DNA of 55,093 bases, taken from a virus. The DNA is taken from the IMG/VR virus record IMGVR_UViG_3300044620_000911, positions 1-55,093 of that record. One strand, given 5' to 3'. Shown piece by piece: positions 23,868-31,407 of the stretch (position 1 is the stretch's first letter; every line of letters starts with the position of its first letter). The position numbers and the translations under genes are program-made. The notes beneath the pieces are model-generated. The model saw nothing but the letters and a program-made list of their open reading frames with translations, did no database searches and was not told where the DNA came from.

Positions 23868-24113
23868 GTAATTGTCCCAACACCATATCGGAGTTTTCTC
23901 CCCCACATAACCGCCACTTACATTGAAACTAAAATGCTCCATTGCATCTTCTTCTGACATATCTCTCATAAGTATTTCTATACACTTTGTAACTGAATAT
24001 ATTAATCTAACTGGAGCATTAAAGTCCTCACATACTCCGATAATGGCTTCATCAAACCCATCAGCCTTTAAGAATGTTTCATCTTCGTATTGTTCTATTA
24101 TTTCGTTTATCAT
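23862..24113 (-). CDS. Conserved small phage protein, in an attC-bounded cassette
   Basis: An 83-residue acidic protein. Motifs LKADGFDEAIIGV, RLIYSVTKCIEIL, MSEEDAMEHFSFNV and YVGEKTPIWCWDNY match a small family very common in phages and prophages (recognised from memory; function unknown). Its stop TAA lies inside GCCTAAC of site E, and its ATG is six bases after the end of site F. It is therefore a compact cassette of one gene. Confidence 0.85.
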   Translation of the reverse strand: MINEIIEQYEDETFLKADGFDEAIIGVCEDFNAPVRLIYSVTKCIEILMRDMSEEDAMEHFSFNVSGGYVGEKTPIWCWDNYA

Positions 24114-24119
24114 AATTTT

Positions 24120-24217
24120 GCCTAATAAGGTATTTATACAATATGGCTAATAAAGTTTAGTTCTTTGGTTAAGCATTTGTAGTAGCCACGCCTTCGCCAA
24201 CCGCCAGAACGTTAGGC
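24120..24217 (-). other. attC-like recombination site F
   Basis: Plus-strand outer boxes GCCTAAT (24120-24126) and GTTAGGC (24211-24217), with inner pair TGGCTA (24144-24149) and TAGCCA (24183-24188). The box at 24211 includes the TAA stop of the upstream gene. The middle arms are less regular than in site E. Length 98 bases, within the usual attC range. Confidence 0.62.
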
Positions 24218-24478
24218 ACTAGCTTTATTCAATGACTTTAAATTGTACTGCTCTGGCATTTTTTTTGCCTTTACTAACTTATAATACCATATCGCAACGC
24301 CATCTTTGTACCCCTCTAAAATAGTATCTATTTTCCATTCAAATGAACGTCTTAGTGCCATTACCCTTGCTCCTACGTTGTTTGCTTTACATTTTTTTTT
24401 CATGTCATGAATGTAGCTTTTTTTGTTTTCCTTTAGATACGCTGCTACTAAGTAAGTAGAATTTAATTGCTTTTTCAT
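24212..24478 (-). CDS. Small winged-helix-like hypothetical protein
   Basis: An 88-residue basic protein. The pattern NSTYLVAAYLKENKKSYIH, then NVGARVMALRRSFEWKI, is that of a short winged-helix domain found in phages (helix, helix, GARI-type recognition helix, wing). It ends inside the GTTAGGC box of site F, so it is the first gene of the right-hand cassette cluster. Its own upstream side (24479-24512) carries no site. Confidence 0.65.
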   Translation of the reverse strand: MKKQLNSTYLVAAYLKENKKSYIHDMKKKCKANNVGARVMALRRSFEWKIDTILEGYKDGVAIWYYKLVKAKKMPEQYNLKSLNKASA

Positions 24479-24512
24479 TCTTTTAGTTTTTAGTTGGTTA
24501 ATTTATTGGAAA

Positions 24513-24794
24513 TTAATTTTTAAATAATTCATTTATATTTTTTGCAGATTCAAAATCATTCATTGAATTAGCAAATTCCTCCAGAACTCCTTTTGGTGTG
24601 AAACATATAGTTACATCGTATACTTTATTATTGCACCCTACTTCTGCTAAATATGCAGTTAATCCATTTTCAGGAAGTTCATTTTCTTTTGCAATATCCA
24701 TAAAAACATTCATTGTTTTTATTGTCAATACTTTACTCATGTCTTCTTGACTATTTATTTTTTTATTACCTGTGAATTTTTCTCTTTTACTCAT
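24513..24794 (-). CDS. Hypothetical protein
   Basis: A 93-residue protein with a basic start (MSKREKFTGNKKI), a helix around VFMDIAKENELPENG and a strand pair VYDVTICFTPKG, then an acidic helical end. No family recognised. It lies two bases from the helicase stop in the same operon. Confidence 0.65.
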   Translation of the reverse strand: MSKREKFTGNKKINSQEDMSKVLTIKTMNVFMDIAKENELPENGLTAYLAEVGCNNKVYDVTICFTPKGVLEEFANSMNDFESAKNINELFKN

Positions 24795-24795
24795 A

Positions 24796-25857
24796 TTATT
24801 TTTTATTTTTACTAAGGTTAACTACTGCTATCTTATCTTTAAATTTATCCATACCATTCAACACCCACTTTTCTTCTAAAGTTCCTTCAGCTACTAAGAA
24901 ATATATAAAACTTTTCTCATGTACTGCTATCCTGCAAAATCTTCCGATAAGTTGTTCTTTTGATGAAGGAGAGCTATCTATTCCTAGCACAAATCCATAC
25001 TTTAAATTTGGTATACTAACGGATTCTTTTAGGATTCCTACATTTACTAGTCTACCTGATTCAGAGTGATAGAACTCATCATAGTTTTTCTTCTTAGTTT
25101 TATTATCCATAGAAGAATTAAACTGAGAAAACCCAAAACTAGCACCTTGCTCAATACTTCCTGCATATATTAATAACTTTTTATCCGAAAATTTCTCATT
25201 AATTAGTCTATTAGCTAGAGCCACTTTGCTAGGTAATGTATTTAAGAACTGCTTCAGTTTGCCTAATTCAGGAGGGTAGGATTCATTATATGGAGATGTT
25301 AAATAATTTTTGTGATGATAATCATAAACACTTTTTTCTTCAGGAGTCATCTTATACTTAACCACTACCATTTGAAAATTATTCAATAAATTATTATCAA
25401 TAGCATTATTGATAAGGTAGGAATAACAAATAGGAAAGTATTTGTGAATTTCATGAGTATTGCTTGGAGTACCTGTAAGTCCTAGAATAGATACCGCAGG
25501 GTTTATTCTCATAAGTCTCAAACAATTTTCCAATATAAGATCTTTTTCCTTGTGCATTTCATCTATAATAATCAAATCGTACTTTTCGTTGTAATTTTTC
25601 AAAGATTTATTGCATATAAAGGTAATGTTATTTTCCAAACAACCCCATTTAGTTAATTCATCTTTAAAGTTTTTAATATAAATTTGTCTTGCACCACTAA
25701 ATAAAATTTTACAATAAGGGTTAGTGCTTCTGTAGTGTTTAATAATATCAATAGCACACTTTGTCTTTCCCATTCCTACTGCTAGAGCAATAGTGGATCT
25801 TCTATCTTTAGAGGATAGGAAAGCGTTCACTGCTTTTTCCTGGACTTCTGCTTTCAT
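24796..25857 (-). CDS. Superfamily 2 helicase/ATPase (SNF2- or RecG-like short form)
   Basis: A 353-residue SF2 enzyme. Motif I is ALAVGMGKTKCAIDI, motif II LIIIDEMHKEKDL (DExH), motif III ILGLTGTPSN and motif VI LIGRFCRIAVHEKSF (Q/G-R-x-x-R). The region LKYGFVLGIDSSPSSKEQ precedes motif VI, as in SNF2-type proteins. It is close to the minimum length for two RecA lobes. Such helicases are constant members of crAss-like replication modules. Confidence 0.88.
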   Translation of the reverse strand: MKAEVQEKAVNAFLSSKDRRSTIALAVGMGKTKCAIDIIKHYRSTNPYCKILFSGARQIYIKNFKDELTKWGCLENNITFICNKSLKNYNEKYDLIIIDEMHKEKDLILENCLRLMRINPAVSILGLTGTPSNTHEIHKYFPICYSYLINNAIDNNLLNNFQMVVVKYKMTPEEKSVYDYHHKNYLTSPYNESYPPELGKLKQFLNTLPSKVALANRLINEKFSDKKLLIYAGSIEQGASFGFSQFNSSMDNKTKKKNYDEFYHSESGRLVNVGILKESVSIPNLKYGFVLGIDSSPSSKEQLIGRFCRIAVHEKSFIYFLVAEGTLEEKWVLNGMDKFKDKIAVVNLSKNKK

Positions 25858-26093
25858 AGGTAAAATTCACAATCTTCTTTTACTTCTATTTTTTTGTCTT
25901 GACTAAAATCAGATGCAAATATAGGCTCTTCACTTTGCCTATCATAAAGATAGTTTTGTAGCCTAGCACAATCTCTAGCAGGGCAATCTACAGAAATACA
26001 TCTTGAATAGTCTTTTGGAAGCAAGTAGGAAGGCTTGGGTATAATTACTATGCCGTCTCCGCCCTCTGGGCAATTATCTATTTTTTTTGTCAT
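25854..26093 (-). CDS. Cys-rich small protein
   Basis: A 79-residue protein with Cys in NCPEGGDG, CISVDCPARDCARL and EDCEFYL; the CxxxxCxxxxC spacing could bind zinc or an iron-sulfur centre. It overlaps the SF2 helicase start by four bases, so translation is coupled. Function unknown. Confidence 0.7.
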   Translation of the reverse strand: MTKKIDNCPEGGDGIVIIPKPSYLLPKDYSRCISVDCPARDCARLQNYLYDRQSEEPIFASDFSQDKKIEVKEDCEFYL

Positions 26094-26123
26094 TTTAATT
26101 TAATTTTAAGGGTGATAATTTAT

Positions 26124-26762
26124 TTATTTGTAATAAGGTAGTCTATAATGTATAACTCCGCCTGTGTATTCTTTATGTACTAATTGCCAATCTTTATACT
26201 TTTCGAATAAAAAATCTAAATAAATACACATAATTTTTACTTGTTTTTCTTCAGAATATCTATTTAAAATATCCATTCCACCTCTTTTACACATAGCAGT
26301 CCAGGTACCATCTATAAATTGGAACATACCTTTAGCAGAAGAACTAGAGTTTTTAGCGTTTAAATTTAACCTAGACTCTTTAAATGCAATATACCATAAT
26401 AAGTTATGAGGACAATGATGCTTATCTATTAAACTTTTATAGGTAAAGTACAAATGATTCAATCTTTTTTCTTCTTTTAGAGTTAATTTAAGGGGCAAAC
26501 TTCTTCTGAAATCAGTATATTCAGTAGCACTATCTTGGCTTTTTACTTCTAAATGCTTAATAGTTTTTTCTTTTTGCTTCAATATGCTTAACATATTAGT
26601 ATATTTCATATTTACTGAAACATTATTAGAAAGTAATCCTGCTATTATTAGCATATTTAAAATTAAAGATAGGTATAGTCCGTTAATCCATTTGCCTTTT
26701 TTAAAGGTGAGTGAATCCCTATCATAATAGTACAATTTTGTTTTATTTAATGATAATTTCAT
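26124..26762 (-). CDS. Membrane-anchored lytic transglycosylase-like lysin
   Basis: A 212-residue protein. A hydrophobic segment (INGLYLSLILNMLIIAGLL, residues ~24-42) suggests a signal-anchor. The rest is an SLT-type goose-lysozyme fold: LLWYIAFKESRLNLNAKN (catalytic Glu in KES), SSAKGMFQFIDGTW and EKQVKIMCIYLDFL. It probably cuts peptidoglycan for lysis or envelope passage. It is the most probable cell-wall hydrolase in the window. Confidence 0.8.
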   Translation of the reverse strand: MKLSLNKTKLYYYDRDSLTFKKGKWINGLYLSLILNMLIIAGLLSNNVSVNMKYTNMLSILKQKEKTIKHLEVKSQDSATEYTDFRRSLPLKLTLKEEKRLNHLYFTYKSLIDKHHCPHNLLWYIAFKESRLNLNAKNSSSSAKGMFQFIDGTWTAMCKRGGMDILNRYSEEKQVKIMCIYLDFLFEKYKDWQLVHKEYTGGVIHYRLPYYK

Positions 26763-26779
26763 AAATTAGTTTTTTATTA

Positions 26780-26929
26780 TTAATTCATACAATGAATATA
26801 CAACCCCATAAATGTTGCATTGGGGTATTCTATTTCCCATTGTTGGTAAGCCTCGCAAACAGTACCTTCGTATGTTTTTCCGTTGCTAAATAAATCTTCT
26901 TTTTCAAGTTTAAATACTATATGTATCAT
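26780..26929 (-). CDS. Small hypothetical protein (49 aa)
   Basis: ATG 26929 to TAA 26780, beginning MIHIVFKLEKEDLFS and ending GLYIHCMN. Its strand-helix-strand composition, its packing and the absence of a competing gene support it. Function unknown. Confidence 0.55.
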   Translation of the reverse strand: MIHIVFKLEKEDLFSNGKTYEGTVCEAYQQWEIEYPNATFMGLYIHCMN

Positions 26930-26963
26930 AATTTATAATTTTTTTATTTGGTTTGGTTCTATA

Positions 26964-27437
26964 TTATTGAGGTCTTTTTATTGTAGATTCGTTTGCATTT
27001 TTTACACTAACTTTTTCCGCTTCGTAATAATTCCAATAGGCTTCCACGCTATTACCTGGAACTTTGTATTTATCGGGCATACATTGTGGCATAGGGGTTA
27101 ATTCTGTTTTGGTTACATTAACAGGGGGATTCCTAAGCATATCACTACATTTTAATATAGTTAAATGTTGTTTACCATAACGTCTTGTATACTCTTCCCC
27201 TAGTGCAATCATATGTTTATACAACCACTTGTAATTAGAGATGGACTCCCTTGCCCATACCGCTGATGGGTGGTTTTTATGAGTTACTTTATAAGGTACA
27301 TTAGCCTTATCTCCATCAGAAATGATATGAGCAGTACATAGTAATTGTGCCGACTCTAGTATCATCTTTACTACGTGCTTGTTATACATGTACTCAGCGG
27401 CTTTTTTGGGATCTGTAGACAGATAGAATATATTCAT
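26964..27437 (-). CDS. Pyrimidine-dimer glycosylase-like phage protein
   Basis: A 157-residue protein beginning MNIFYLSTDPKKAAEYM. The block NKHVVKMILESAQLLCTA, then HKNHPSAVWARES, YKWLYKHMIALGEEYTRRYG and QCMPDKYKVPG, is a well-conserved phage family that I associate with the Pyr_excise (DNA glycosylase) group. If so, it repairs damaged bases in phage DNA. I am sure of the phage family but less so of the enzymatic role. Confidence 0.65.
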   Translation of the reverse strand: MNIFYLSTDPKKAAEYMYNKHVVKMILESAQLLCTAHIISDGDKANVPYKVTHKNHPSAVWARESISNYKWLYKHMIALGEEYTRRYGKQHLTILKCSDMLRNPPVNVTKTELTPMPQCMPDKYKVPGNSVEAYWNYYEAEKVSVKNANESTIKRPQ

Positions 27438-27461
27438 ATTTTTTGATTTTATTTGCTAGGT

Positions 27462-27647
27462 TTAATAATTTCTAGTGGTATCTCTGATGGCTCTTTCTCT
27501 TTGTTTTTCTTGTTCCCAATAATACCAATTTTTCTGCTCATCAGTGAGTACAAGGGTCTTTGCATCTTTCTCTGCCTTTAGATAGCCTTCATCAAAAATT
27601 CTAGTGTGAGTTTGTGGAAATACTTTTTTTATTATTTTTTGTAACAT
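27462..27647 (-). CDS. Small hypothetical protein (61 aa)
   Basis: Starts at ATG 27647 (MLQKIIKKVFPQTHTRI), because a promoter element lies between it and a more distal ATG at 27725. The basic N-terminus is followed by a helical, Trp- and Arg-rich C-terminal part (NWYYWEQEKQRERAI). Function unknown. Confidence 0.6.
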   Translation of the reverse strand: MLQKIIKKVFPQTHTRIFDEGYLKAEKDAKTLVLTDEQKNWYYWEQEKQRERAIRDTTRNY

Positions 27648-27667
27648 ATATCTATTAAATTTAAGTG

Positions 27668-27695
27668 CAAAATTAATAATTATTTTTTTAAACAA
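27668..27695 (-). promoter_or_regulatory. Bacteroidota-type promoter
   Basis: TAATTTTGCAC on the minus strand (27675-27668), 21 bases upstream of ATG 27647. A TTG lies at 27695-27693, spaced 17 bases away, slightly shorter than the usual 19-21. Confidence 0.5.
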
Positions 27696-27717
27696 GTTAT
27701 TTTTTTTAAGACTATAA

Positions 27718-27924
27718 TTAACCATTATAGTTTCTATCTACTTTTACTATATGAGAATAGTTATTCCCTCTACTTGTAAACGCACTTCTAGTATTGGGAG
27801 ATAATGTACTCGGCCAGAGTTTATTTAGGTCAACAGGGTTGTTATCTACGCTTTTAGCTTTTTTACGAGCCACTAAAGCAGCTAATTTAATGTCAATGGG
27901 GTTGGTTAAAATTGGATCTTTCAT
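27718..27924 (-). CDS. Small hypothetical protein (68 aa)
   Basis: A basic 68-residue protein with an Ala/Lys helix (IKLAALVARKKAKSV) and an ending SHIVKVDRNYNG. It is transcribed with the surrounding early genes. No family recognised. Confidence 0.6.
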   Translation of the reverse strand: MKDPILTNPIDIKLAALVARKKAKSVDNNPVDLNKLWPSTLSPNTRSAFTSRGNNYSHIVKVDRNYNG

Positions 27925-27972
27925 TTTAAAAATTTTTAATGTTAATAATTTTAATGTTAATAGTTTAAAAAC

Positions 27973-28006
27973 TACACCTAACAGATATTATATACTATTA
28001 GGTGTA
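27973..28006 (-). terminator. Hairpin, probable terminator
   Basis: TACACCTAA (27973-27981) and TTAGGTGTA (27998-28006) form a perfect 9-bp stem with a 16-base loop, followed on the minus strand by GTTTTT. It ends the 28051-28284 unit. The outer sequence slightly resembles an attC box but is too short for one. Confidence 0.55.
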
Positions 28007-28050
28007 ATTCAATTAAAGGGTTTATAGTTAAGTTTAATGTCTTTATAAAT

Positions 28051-28284
28051 TTATTGTAAATAATCAGTCATTAGACTATCTAATTGTCCTTGCAATTCTA
28101 CTCTTCCTACAAAGGTATTGTTGTCAAATACTTCTACAGAAGAATCTACTACATATATTCTAAAGCTACAATCAGTTGGCTCTGAATGAGAATGAATTGT
28201 AGTTTCTAAAATCATAGCTAACATAATAGCTAAAATTATAATTAAAAATGCAGTGGTGCTTATCAAAAAAGTTGTTACTTTCAT
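28051..28284 (-). CDS. Small exported or membrane-anchored protein
   Basis: A 77-residue protein: strong N-terminal hydrophobic stretch (FLISTTAFLIIILAIMLAMI) followed by a short beta-type domain (FRIYVVDSSVEVFDNN). A single-span anchor with a small periplasmic domain is likely. Such small early membrane proteins in phages may affect superinfection; here that is only a guess. Confidence 0.65.
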   Translation of the reverse strand: MKVTTFLISTTAFLIIILAIMLAMILETTIHSHSEPTDCSFRIYVVDSSVEVFDNNTFVGRVELQGQLDSLMTDYLQ

Positions 28285-28314
28285 ATTTATAGTTTTAAGG
28301 TTAATAATATAAGT

Positions 28315-28506
28315 TTAATTAAGATAATCCATTAACTTTCCATAAACAAAGTCTATATCATTATTTAATTCGTTAAGTTGATTTTCAGTCATTTCTTCTC
28401 CATTATATTCTGCTCTTACAATATAAGCATCACAATAATCGGGATAGTCACTATGGTTAATACCATCAAACTCTATGTCTTTAATCAATTTGTAATCTAA
28501 TGTCAT
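28315..28506 (-). CDS. Small acidic hypothetical protein (63 aa)
   Basis: A strongly acidic, Tyr-rich 63-residue protein (DGINHSDYPDYCDAYIVRAE). It resembles other DUF-type small phage early proteins and possible nucleic-acid mimics. Family unknown. Confidence 0.65.
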   Translation of the reverse strand: MTLDYKLIKDIEFDGINHSDYPDYCDAYIVRAEYNGEEMTENQLNELNNDIDFVYGKLMDYLN

Positions 28507-28538
28507 AACTTTTATTTTTTAATTTAATTAATTATTTT

Positions 28539-28718
28539 TTAATTTATAGTGGAGGAATTAGGGTGAGCATTGTTATCACTTAGCCTAAATGGGGTTTCTT
28601 TTTTACTACCCTCGTCTAAAAATGACATAAATGCTCCTATGTTTTCAGTTTCAAGATTGCTAAATATACCTCCATTTATTATCTCGTCTAAATCTTCAAA
28701 AAATTCTTTAAAGTCCAT
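28539..28718 (-). CDS. Small acidic hypothetical protein (59 aa)
   Basis: ATG 28718 to TAA 28539; begins MDFKEFFEDLDEIIN and ends PNSSTIN. Acidic helical N-terminus and a polar tail. It fills the space between its neighbours without overlap. Function unknown. Confidence 0.6.
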   Translation of the reverse strand: MDFKEFFEDLDEIINGGIFSNLETENIGAFMSFLDEGSKKETPFRLSDNNAHPNSSTIN

Positions 28719-28742
28719 ATTGTTTATTTTTAATTTATAAAA

Positions 28743-28982
28743 CTAATTAGATGCTTTTATACCTTTATATGTGAAGAAGCCACACAATTCATCTACTAGA
28801 AACCAATGTTCTTCATTTTGTTCGTCTATTATTACAACTTCATCTTCATCATCATCATCTTTAGTGAGATCAATAATTTTGTATTCTTTACCTACAACGA
28901 GGGCTTCTTCGCCTGTGCTTCTCATTAAACAAGGGTTAATGGCTACTAATTCTGTTCCGATTTGCAATTTACTTTTATCCAT
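28743..28982 (-). CDS. Small SH3/KOW-like acidic protein
   Basis: A 79-residue protein whose pattern (LQIGTELVAI, ALVVGKEYKIID, a run of Asp/Glu, then HWFLVDELCGFF) is that of a small beta-barrel such as KOW/SH3 domains in phage proteins. Promoter element TATTTTTG lies upstream. Exact family unknown. Confidence 0.65.
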   Translation of the reverse strand: MDKSKLQIGTELVAINPCLMRSTGEEALVVGKEYKIIDLTKDDDDEDEVVIIDEQNEEHWFLVDELCGFFTYKGIKASN

Positions 28983-29015
28983 TTTATTTTATTTTATTTG
29001 TTATTAATTTTGGTG

Positions 29016-29023
29016 CAAAAATA
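29016..29023 (-). promoter_or_regulatory. -7 element TATTTTTG
   Basis: Reads TATTTTTGCAC on the minus strand, 33 bases upstream of ATG 28982. It lies in a gap after the next gene. No clear -33. Confidence 0.45.
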
Positions 29024-29079
29024 TGCTTATTGAAAGGGTGGGTGTTATAAATTTTGTTGCAATTACTTTAATTTTTGTT

Positions 29080-29310
29080 TCAATTTACGAATAATTCATT
29101 ATAAATACCCTCTTCTTGAAATTTCAATAGGTATGCTTGACACTTATTTGTAAAACTTTCTGTGTCTAGTCCTTGCACCTCCACAAATCCGTTGAAGTTA
29201 AATGTTTTGAGGGGTTCACAATGCACCACTTGTTTTTTGCTCTGAATAAATACATAGTTTCCCATTTGTATTACATTTGTGTTTCCGTCTGTTAAGATCT
29301 TTTTTGTCAT
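29080..29310 (-). CDS. Small hypothetical protein (76 aa)
   Basis: A 76-residue protein beginning MTKKILTDGNTNVIQ, with beta strands and an ending GIYNELFVN. One of the early small genes in the promoter-proximal half of the left arm. No family recognised. Confidence 0.6.
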   Translation of the reverse strand: MTKKILTDGNTNVIQMGNYVFIQSKKQVVHCEPLKTFNFNGFVEVQGLDTESFTNKCQAYLLKFQEEGIYNELFVN

Positions 29311-29321
29311 TTTTATGGCTT

Positions 29322-29666
29322 TTAATTATTTTTATAAATTTTAATAAATTCTACTATTGCTTGATAAATTGCCTCAAACATACTTCCCTCAATAATGTCT
29401 ACTAGTACTTCACTTTTTGTATTGTTCACTATTTTTACATGATTATCATGTATCTGCACCACGTTATTAAGGTCGTTTATTCTTCCCACTACCTCCATAA
29501 GCCAACGCCAGTCGGTGTAGTAGTGTAGTTCACTAGTCATATACCCTTGCTCGAAGTATAAGCCATCTGACTTCATTTCTTTTAAGGTTTCTAGGTATTT
29601 GCTATCATCGGTATGACGCACCCCCATAAACTCTGCTATTAACTTATTATTTTCTTGTGTGTTCAT
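29322..29666 (-). CDS. Conserved early phage protein (LIAEFMG...W..LMEVVGRI family)
   Basis: A 114-residue protein. LIAEFMGVR, a WRWLMEVVGRINDL helix and FEAIYQAIVEFIKIYK at the end match a family widespread in phages of Bacteroidota and others. Its function is unknown. It is preceded by a copy of the repeated leader (29664-29689). Confidence 0.8.
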   Translation of the reverse strand: MNTQENNKLIAEFMGVRHTDDSKYLETLKEMKSDGLYFEQGYMTSELHYYTDWRWLMEVVGRINDLNNVVQIHDNHVKIVNNTKSEVLVDIIEGSMFEAIYQAIVEFIKIYKNN

Positions 29667-29689
29667 TTTTTATGATTTTTAATTGTTAA
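29664..29689 (-). repeat. Leader repeat family 1
   Basis: An identical 26-base leader occurs before the genes starting at 29666 and 31407 (31405-31430). A closely related 33-base version is identical at 31001-31033 and 31183-31215. Each copy includes the start codon and an A/T-rich stretch (ATCATAAAAAATG on the coding strand) where Bacteroidota ribosomes bind without Shine-Dalgarno pairing. Confidence 0.7.
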
Positions 29690-30272
29690 ATAATAAGTCA
29701 TTTAATCTTTCATTTAGTTGGTCTATTGTTGGTATTGTTTCACCATCTAATTTACCATCTTCTTTTACAATTAAATTTTTTAATTTATAAGGGTTTTTGA
29801 CAAAGTAATCATTGTAATTTTCTATTGCATCTTTTACTTTTATTATTTTTCTTTCATTATCTGTTAATGACTCCCATAAAATAAAGTTTTCTCCAAATAC
29901 ATTTTTTACTATGGTTGAGTTAGGAACAATAGAAAATATAGCTTTTTTTATTTCTTCAGTGCTAAAATCAAGACTATCTGAAAGTGTTTTTAACCCACTA
30001 TTTTCTAATGTAGTTCTAAGTTTAGATATACTATCTATTTTAAGATTGCCTAGCATAGTAGTATGTGTATCCCAGTCCCACTCTTCCATTGTTATATAGT
30101 TAGTGTTATTAAAATTCATTTCACTAACATTTCCCCAATATGTAAATGATTGAGAAAAATTTCCTTTTTGCAGTTTAATAGTTCCCCCTAAATTAAGAGT
30201 TAACCATTCTTTTTCTGTAATTACTTTAATGTCTCCTGTTGGTGCTTGTAAATTGTTAAATAAATTTTCCAT
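29679..30272 (-). CDS. Hypothetical protein (197 aa)
   Basis: A 197-residue acidic protein with no recognised motif. The N-terminal third is beta-like (WLTLNLGGTIKLQKGNF), and the C-terminal part is helical and ends SIDQLNERLNDLL-like. It is the largest protein among the early small genes, suggesting a structural or binding rather than peptide role. Confidence 0.65.
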   Translation of the reverse strand: MENLFNNLQAPTGDIKVITEKEWLTLNLGGTIKLQKGNFSQSFTYWGNVSEMNFNNTNYITMEEWDWDTHTTMLGNLKIDSISKLRTTLENSGLKTLSDSLDFSTEEIKKAIFSIVPNSTIVKNVFGENFILWESLTDNERKIIKVKDAIENYNDYFVKNPYKLKNLIVKEDGKLDGETIPTIDQLNERLNDLLFNN

Positions 30273-30344
30273 TTTTTTTAGTTTTAATTGTTAATAAAGT
30301 TAATTTTTTATGAGTTTTAATTGTTTAAATTTTTACTTGTTTAA

Positions 30345-30533
30345 TTAAGATTTTTTAAATTTGCTATATATGTACCCTTTTTTTTCTGCTAATAGATCTT
30401 TAATCTTCCACTCCTCCGATACACTACAAAATAGTTTTTTGCTTGTATGGCTAGAAAATTTACAATACTCCTTTATAATAGCTTTTTTTTCTGCCTCTGT
30501 ATAGGCAAATGGTTTGATTTTTCCTACTTTCAT
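30345..30533 (-). CDS. Small basic hypothetical protein (62 aa)
   Basis: A basic 62-residue protein (MKVGKIKPFAYTEAEKK ... GYIYSKFKKS). A Cys and Lys-rich helical body could bind nucleic acid. No family recognised. Confidence 0.6.
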   Translation of the reverse strand: MKVGKIKPFAYTEAEKKAIIKEYCKFSSHTSKKLFCSVSEEWKIKDLLAEKKGYIYSKFKKS

Positions 30534-30556
30534 TTAATTATTTATTCTTTTTGTGA

Positions 30557-30742
30557 TTAAATTTTTTCTATTGAGATTACTTGGTCGCTATTTAAGTCGT
30601 AATAGTTACCGTCAAACTTTGGTCTAGGCAAGTCCGAATCCAAATATTTTTCTAAGATTAATTCGACTTGGTTTGAACTTTGGTTTTCAAAATAGTTTCC
30701 TTTTATGTGTGATTGAATACCTCCGATTGTTACATTGTACAT
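30557..30742 (-). CDS. Small hypothetical protein (61 aa)
   Basis: A 61-residue acidic protein (MYNVTIGGIQSHIKGNY ... DLNSDQVISIEKI), beta-rich and close-packed with its neighbours. Function unknown. Confidence 0.6.
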   Translation of the reverse strand: MYNVTIGGIQSHIKGNYFENQSSNQVELILEKYLDSDLPRPKFDGNYYDLNSDQVISIEKI

Positions 30743-30748
30743 AATTAT

Positions 30749-31003
30749 TTATTTAGTGGCGTTATTAATTACTTTTTCAATTCTTACTGATAGCCAAAAC
30801 GGCATAGAGTTTTGATTTTCTTTGCGCTCAAAGTATTCCTGTATATCTTTAAGTAGTTCTAATTTTTCATCTTCGGGATTATGTTTATCTAAATAGTCTC
30901 TTAAATCTGATTTTAAATTATACAATAATTCATCTTCATCTTTATCATTATAGGTGGATGATTGGTATATATTAAAGAGTTCGCTATATTGTGTCTCTGT
31001 CAT
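30749..31003 (-). CDS. Small acidic helical protein (84 aa)
   Basis: An 84-residue, strongly acidic helical protein (DKDEDELLYNLKSDLRDYL). Preceded by a 33-base leader copy (31001-31033). Function unknown. Confidence 0.65.
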   Translation of the reverse strand: MTETQYSELFNIYQSSTYNDKDEDELLYNLKSDLRDYLDKHNPEDEKLELLKDIQEYFERKENQNSMPFWLSVRIEKVINNATK

Positions 31004-31033
31004 TTTTTATGATTTTAAATTGTTATAAATTAG
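31001..31033 (-). repeat. Leader repeat family 1, 33-base copy
   Basis: Bases 31001-31033 are identical to 31183-31215. Both span the start codon of a small gene and reach into the stop of the next. The exact identity in otherwise unrelated neighbourhoods suggests recent duplication or selection as a translation leader. Confidence 0.8.
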
Positions 31034-31185
31034 TTTAATTTGCCAAATATTTTCTTATAGATAGAGTTTAAACTTGTTGCACTATATTGTCTTTGATCCT
31101 TTTTGGCAATATAAGTTCCATTCATTCCTAGAGTAATTGAATATCCGTTTTTTGATAGTTTTTTTCTTATTGATTCAGTTGTCAT
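31030..31185 (-). CDS. Small basic protein (51 aa)
   Basis: ATG 31185 to TAA 31030. Begins MTTESIRKKLSKNGYSI and ends KKIFGKLN. Basic, probably a helix-strand fold that could bind nucleic acid. It is bounded by leader repeats on both sides. Too short for routine gene calling but well supported by context. Confidence 0.6.
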   Translation of the reverse strand: MTTESIRKKLSKNGYSITLGMNGTYIAKKDQRQYSATSLNSIYKKIFGKLN

Positions 31186-31224
31186 TTTTTATGATTTTAA
31201 ATTGTTATAAATTAGCTTAATTTT

Positions 31225-31407
31225 TTATATATTACAAAAAAAGTCCTCCTCCACAAAACTTATAGCCTCATAGTGAGTGAATATAACCTCATCGGGTACT
31301 TCGTGCGGGTAGTCATATTGATATTTATGGTCTATATCCTCATTATAAAAATAGTCCCATTTTAGTTGATCTAATTCGTTTCTGTTTAATTCTTTTACGT
31401 TTTTCAT
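31225..31407 (-). CDS. Small acidic hypothetical protein (60 aa)
   Basis: A 60-residue protein rich in Asp, Glu, Tyr and Phe (EDIDHKYQYDYPHEVPDEV). The start carries the 26-base leader repeat. Function unknown; possibly an acidic mimic or inhibitor, but no evidence for that. Confidence 0.65.
   Translation of the reverse strand: MKNVKELNRNELDQLKWDYFYNEDIDHKYQYDYPHEVPDEVIFTHYEAISFVEEDFFCNI

Noticed and set aside
27973-28006. Seventh attC-like site (ACCTAAC ... ATTAGGT)
   Set aside because: The boxes match partly, but the span is only 34 bases with no inner arms, so a terminator hairpin explains it better.
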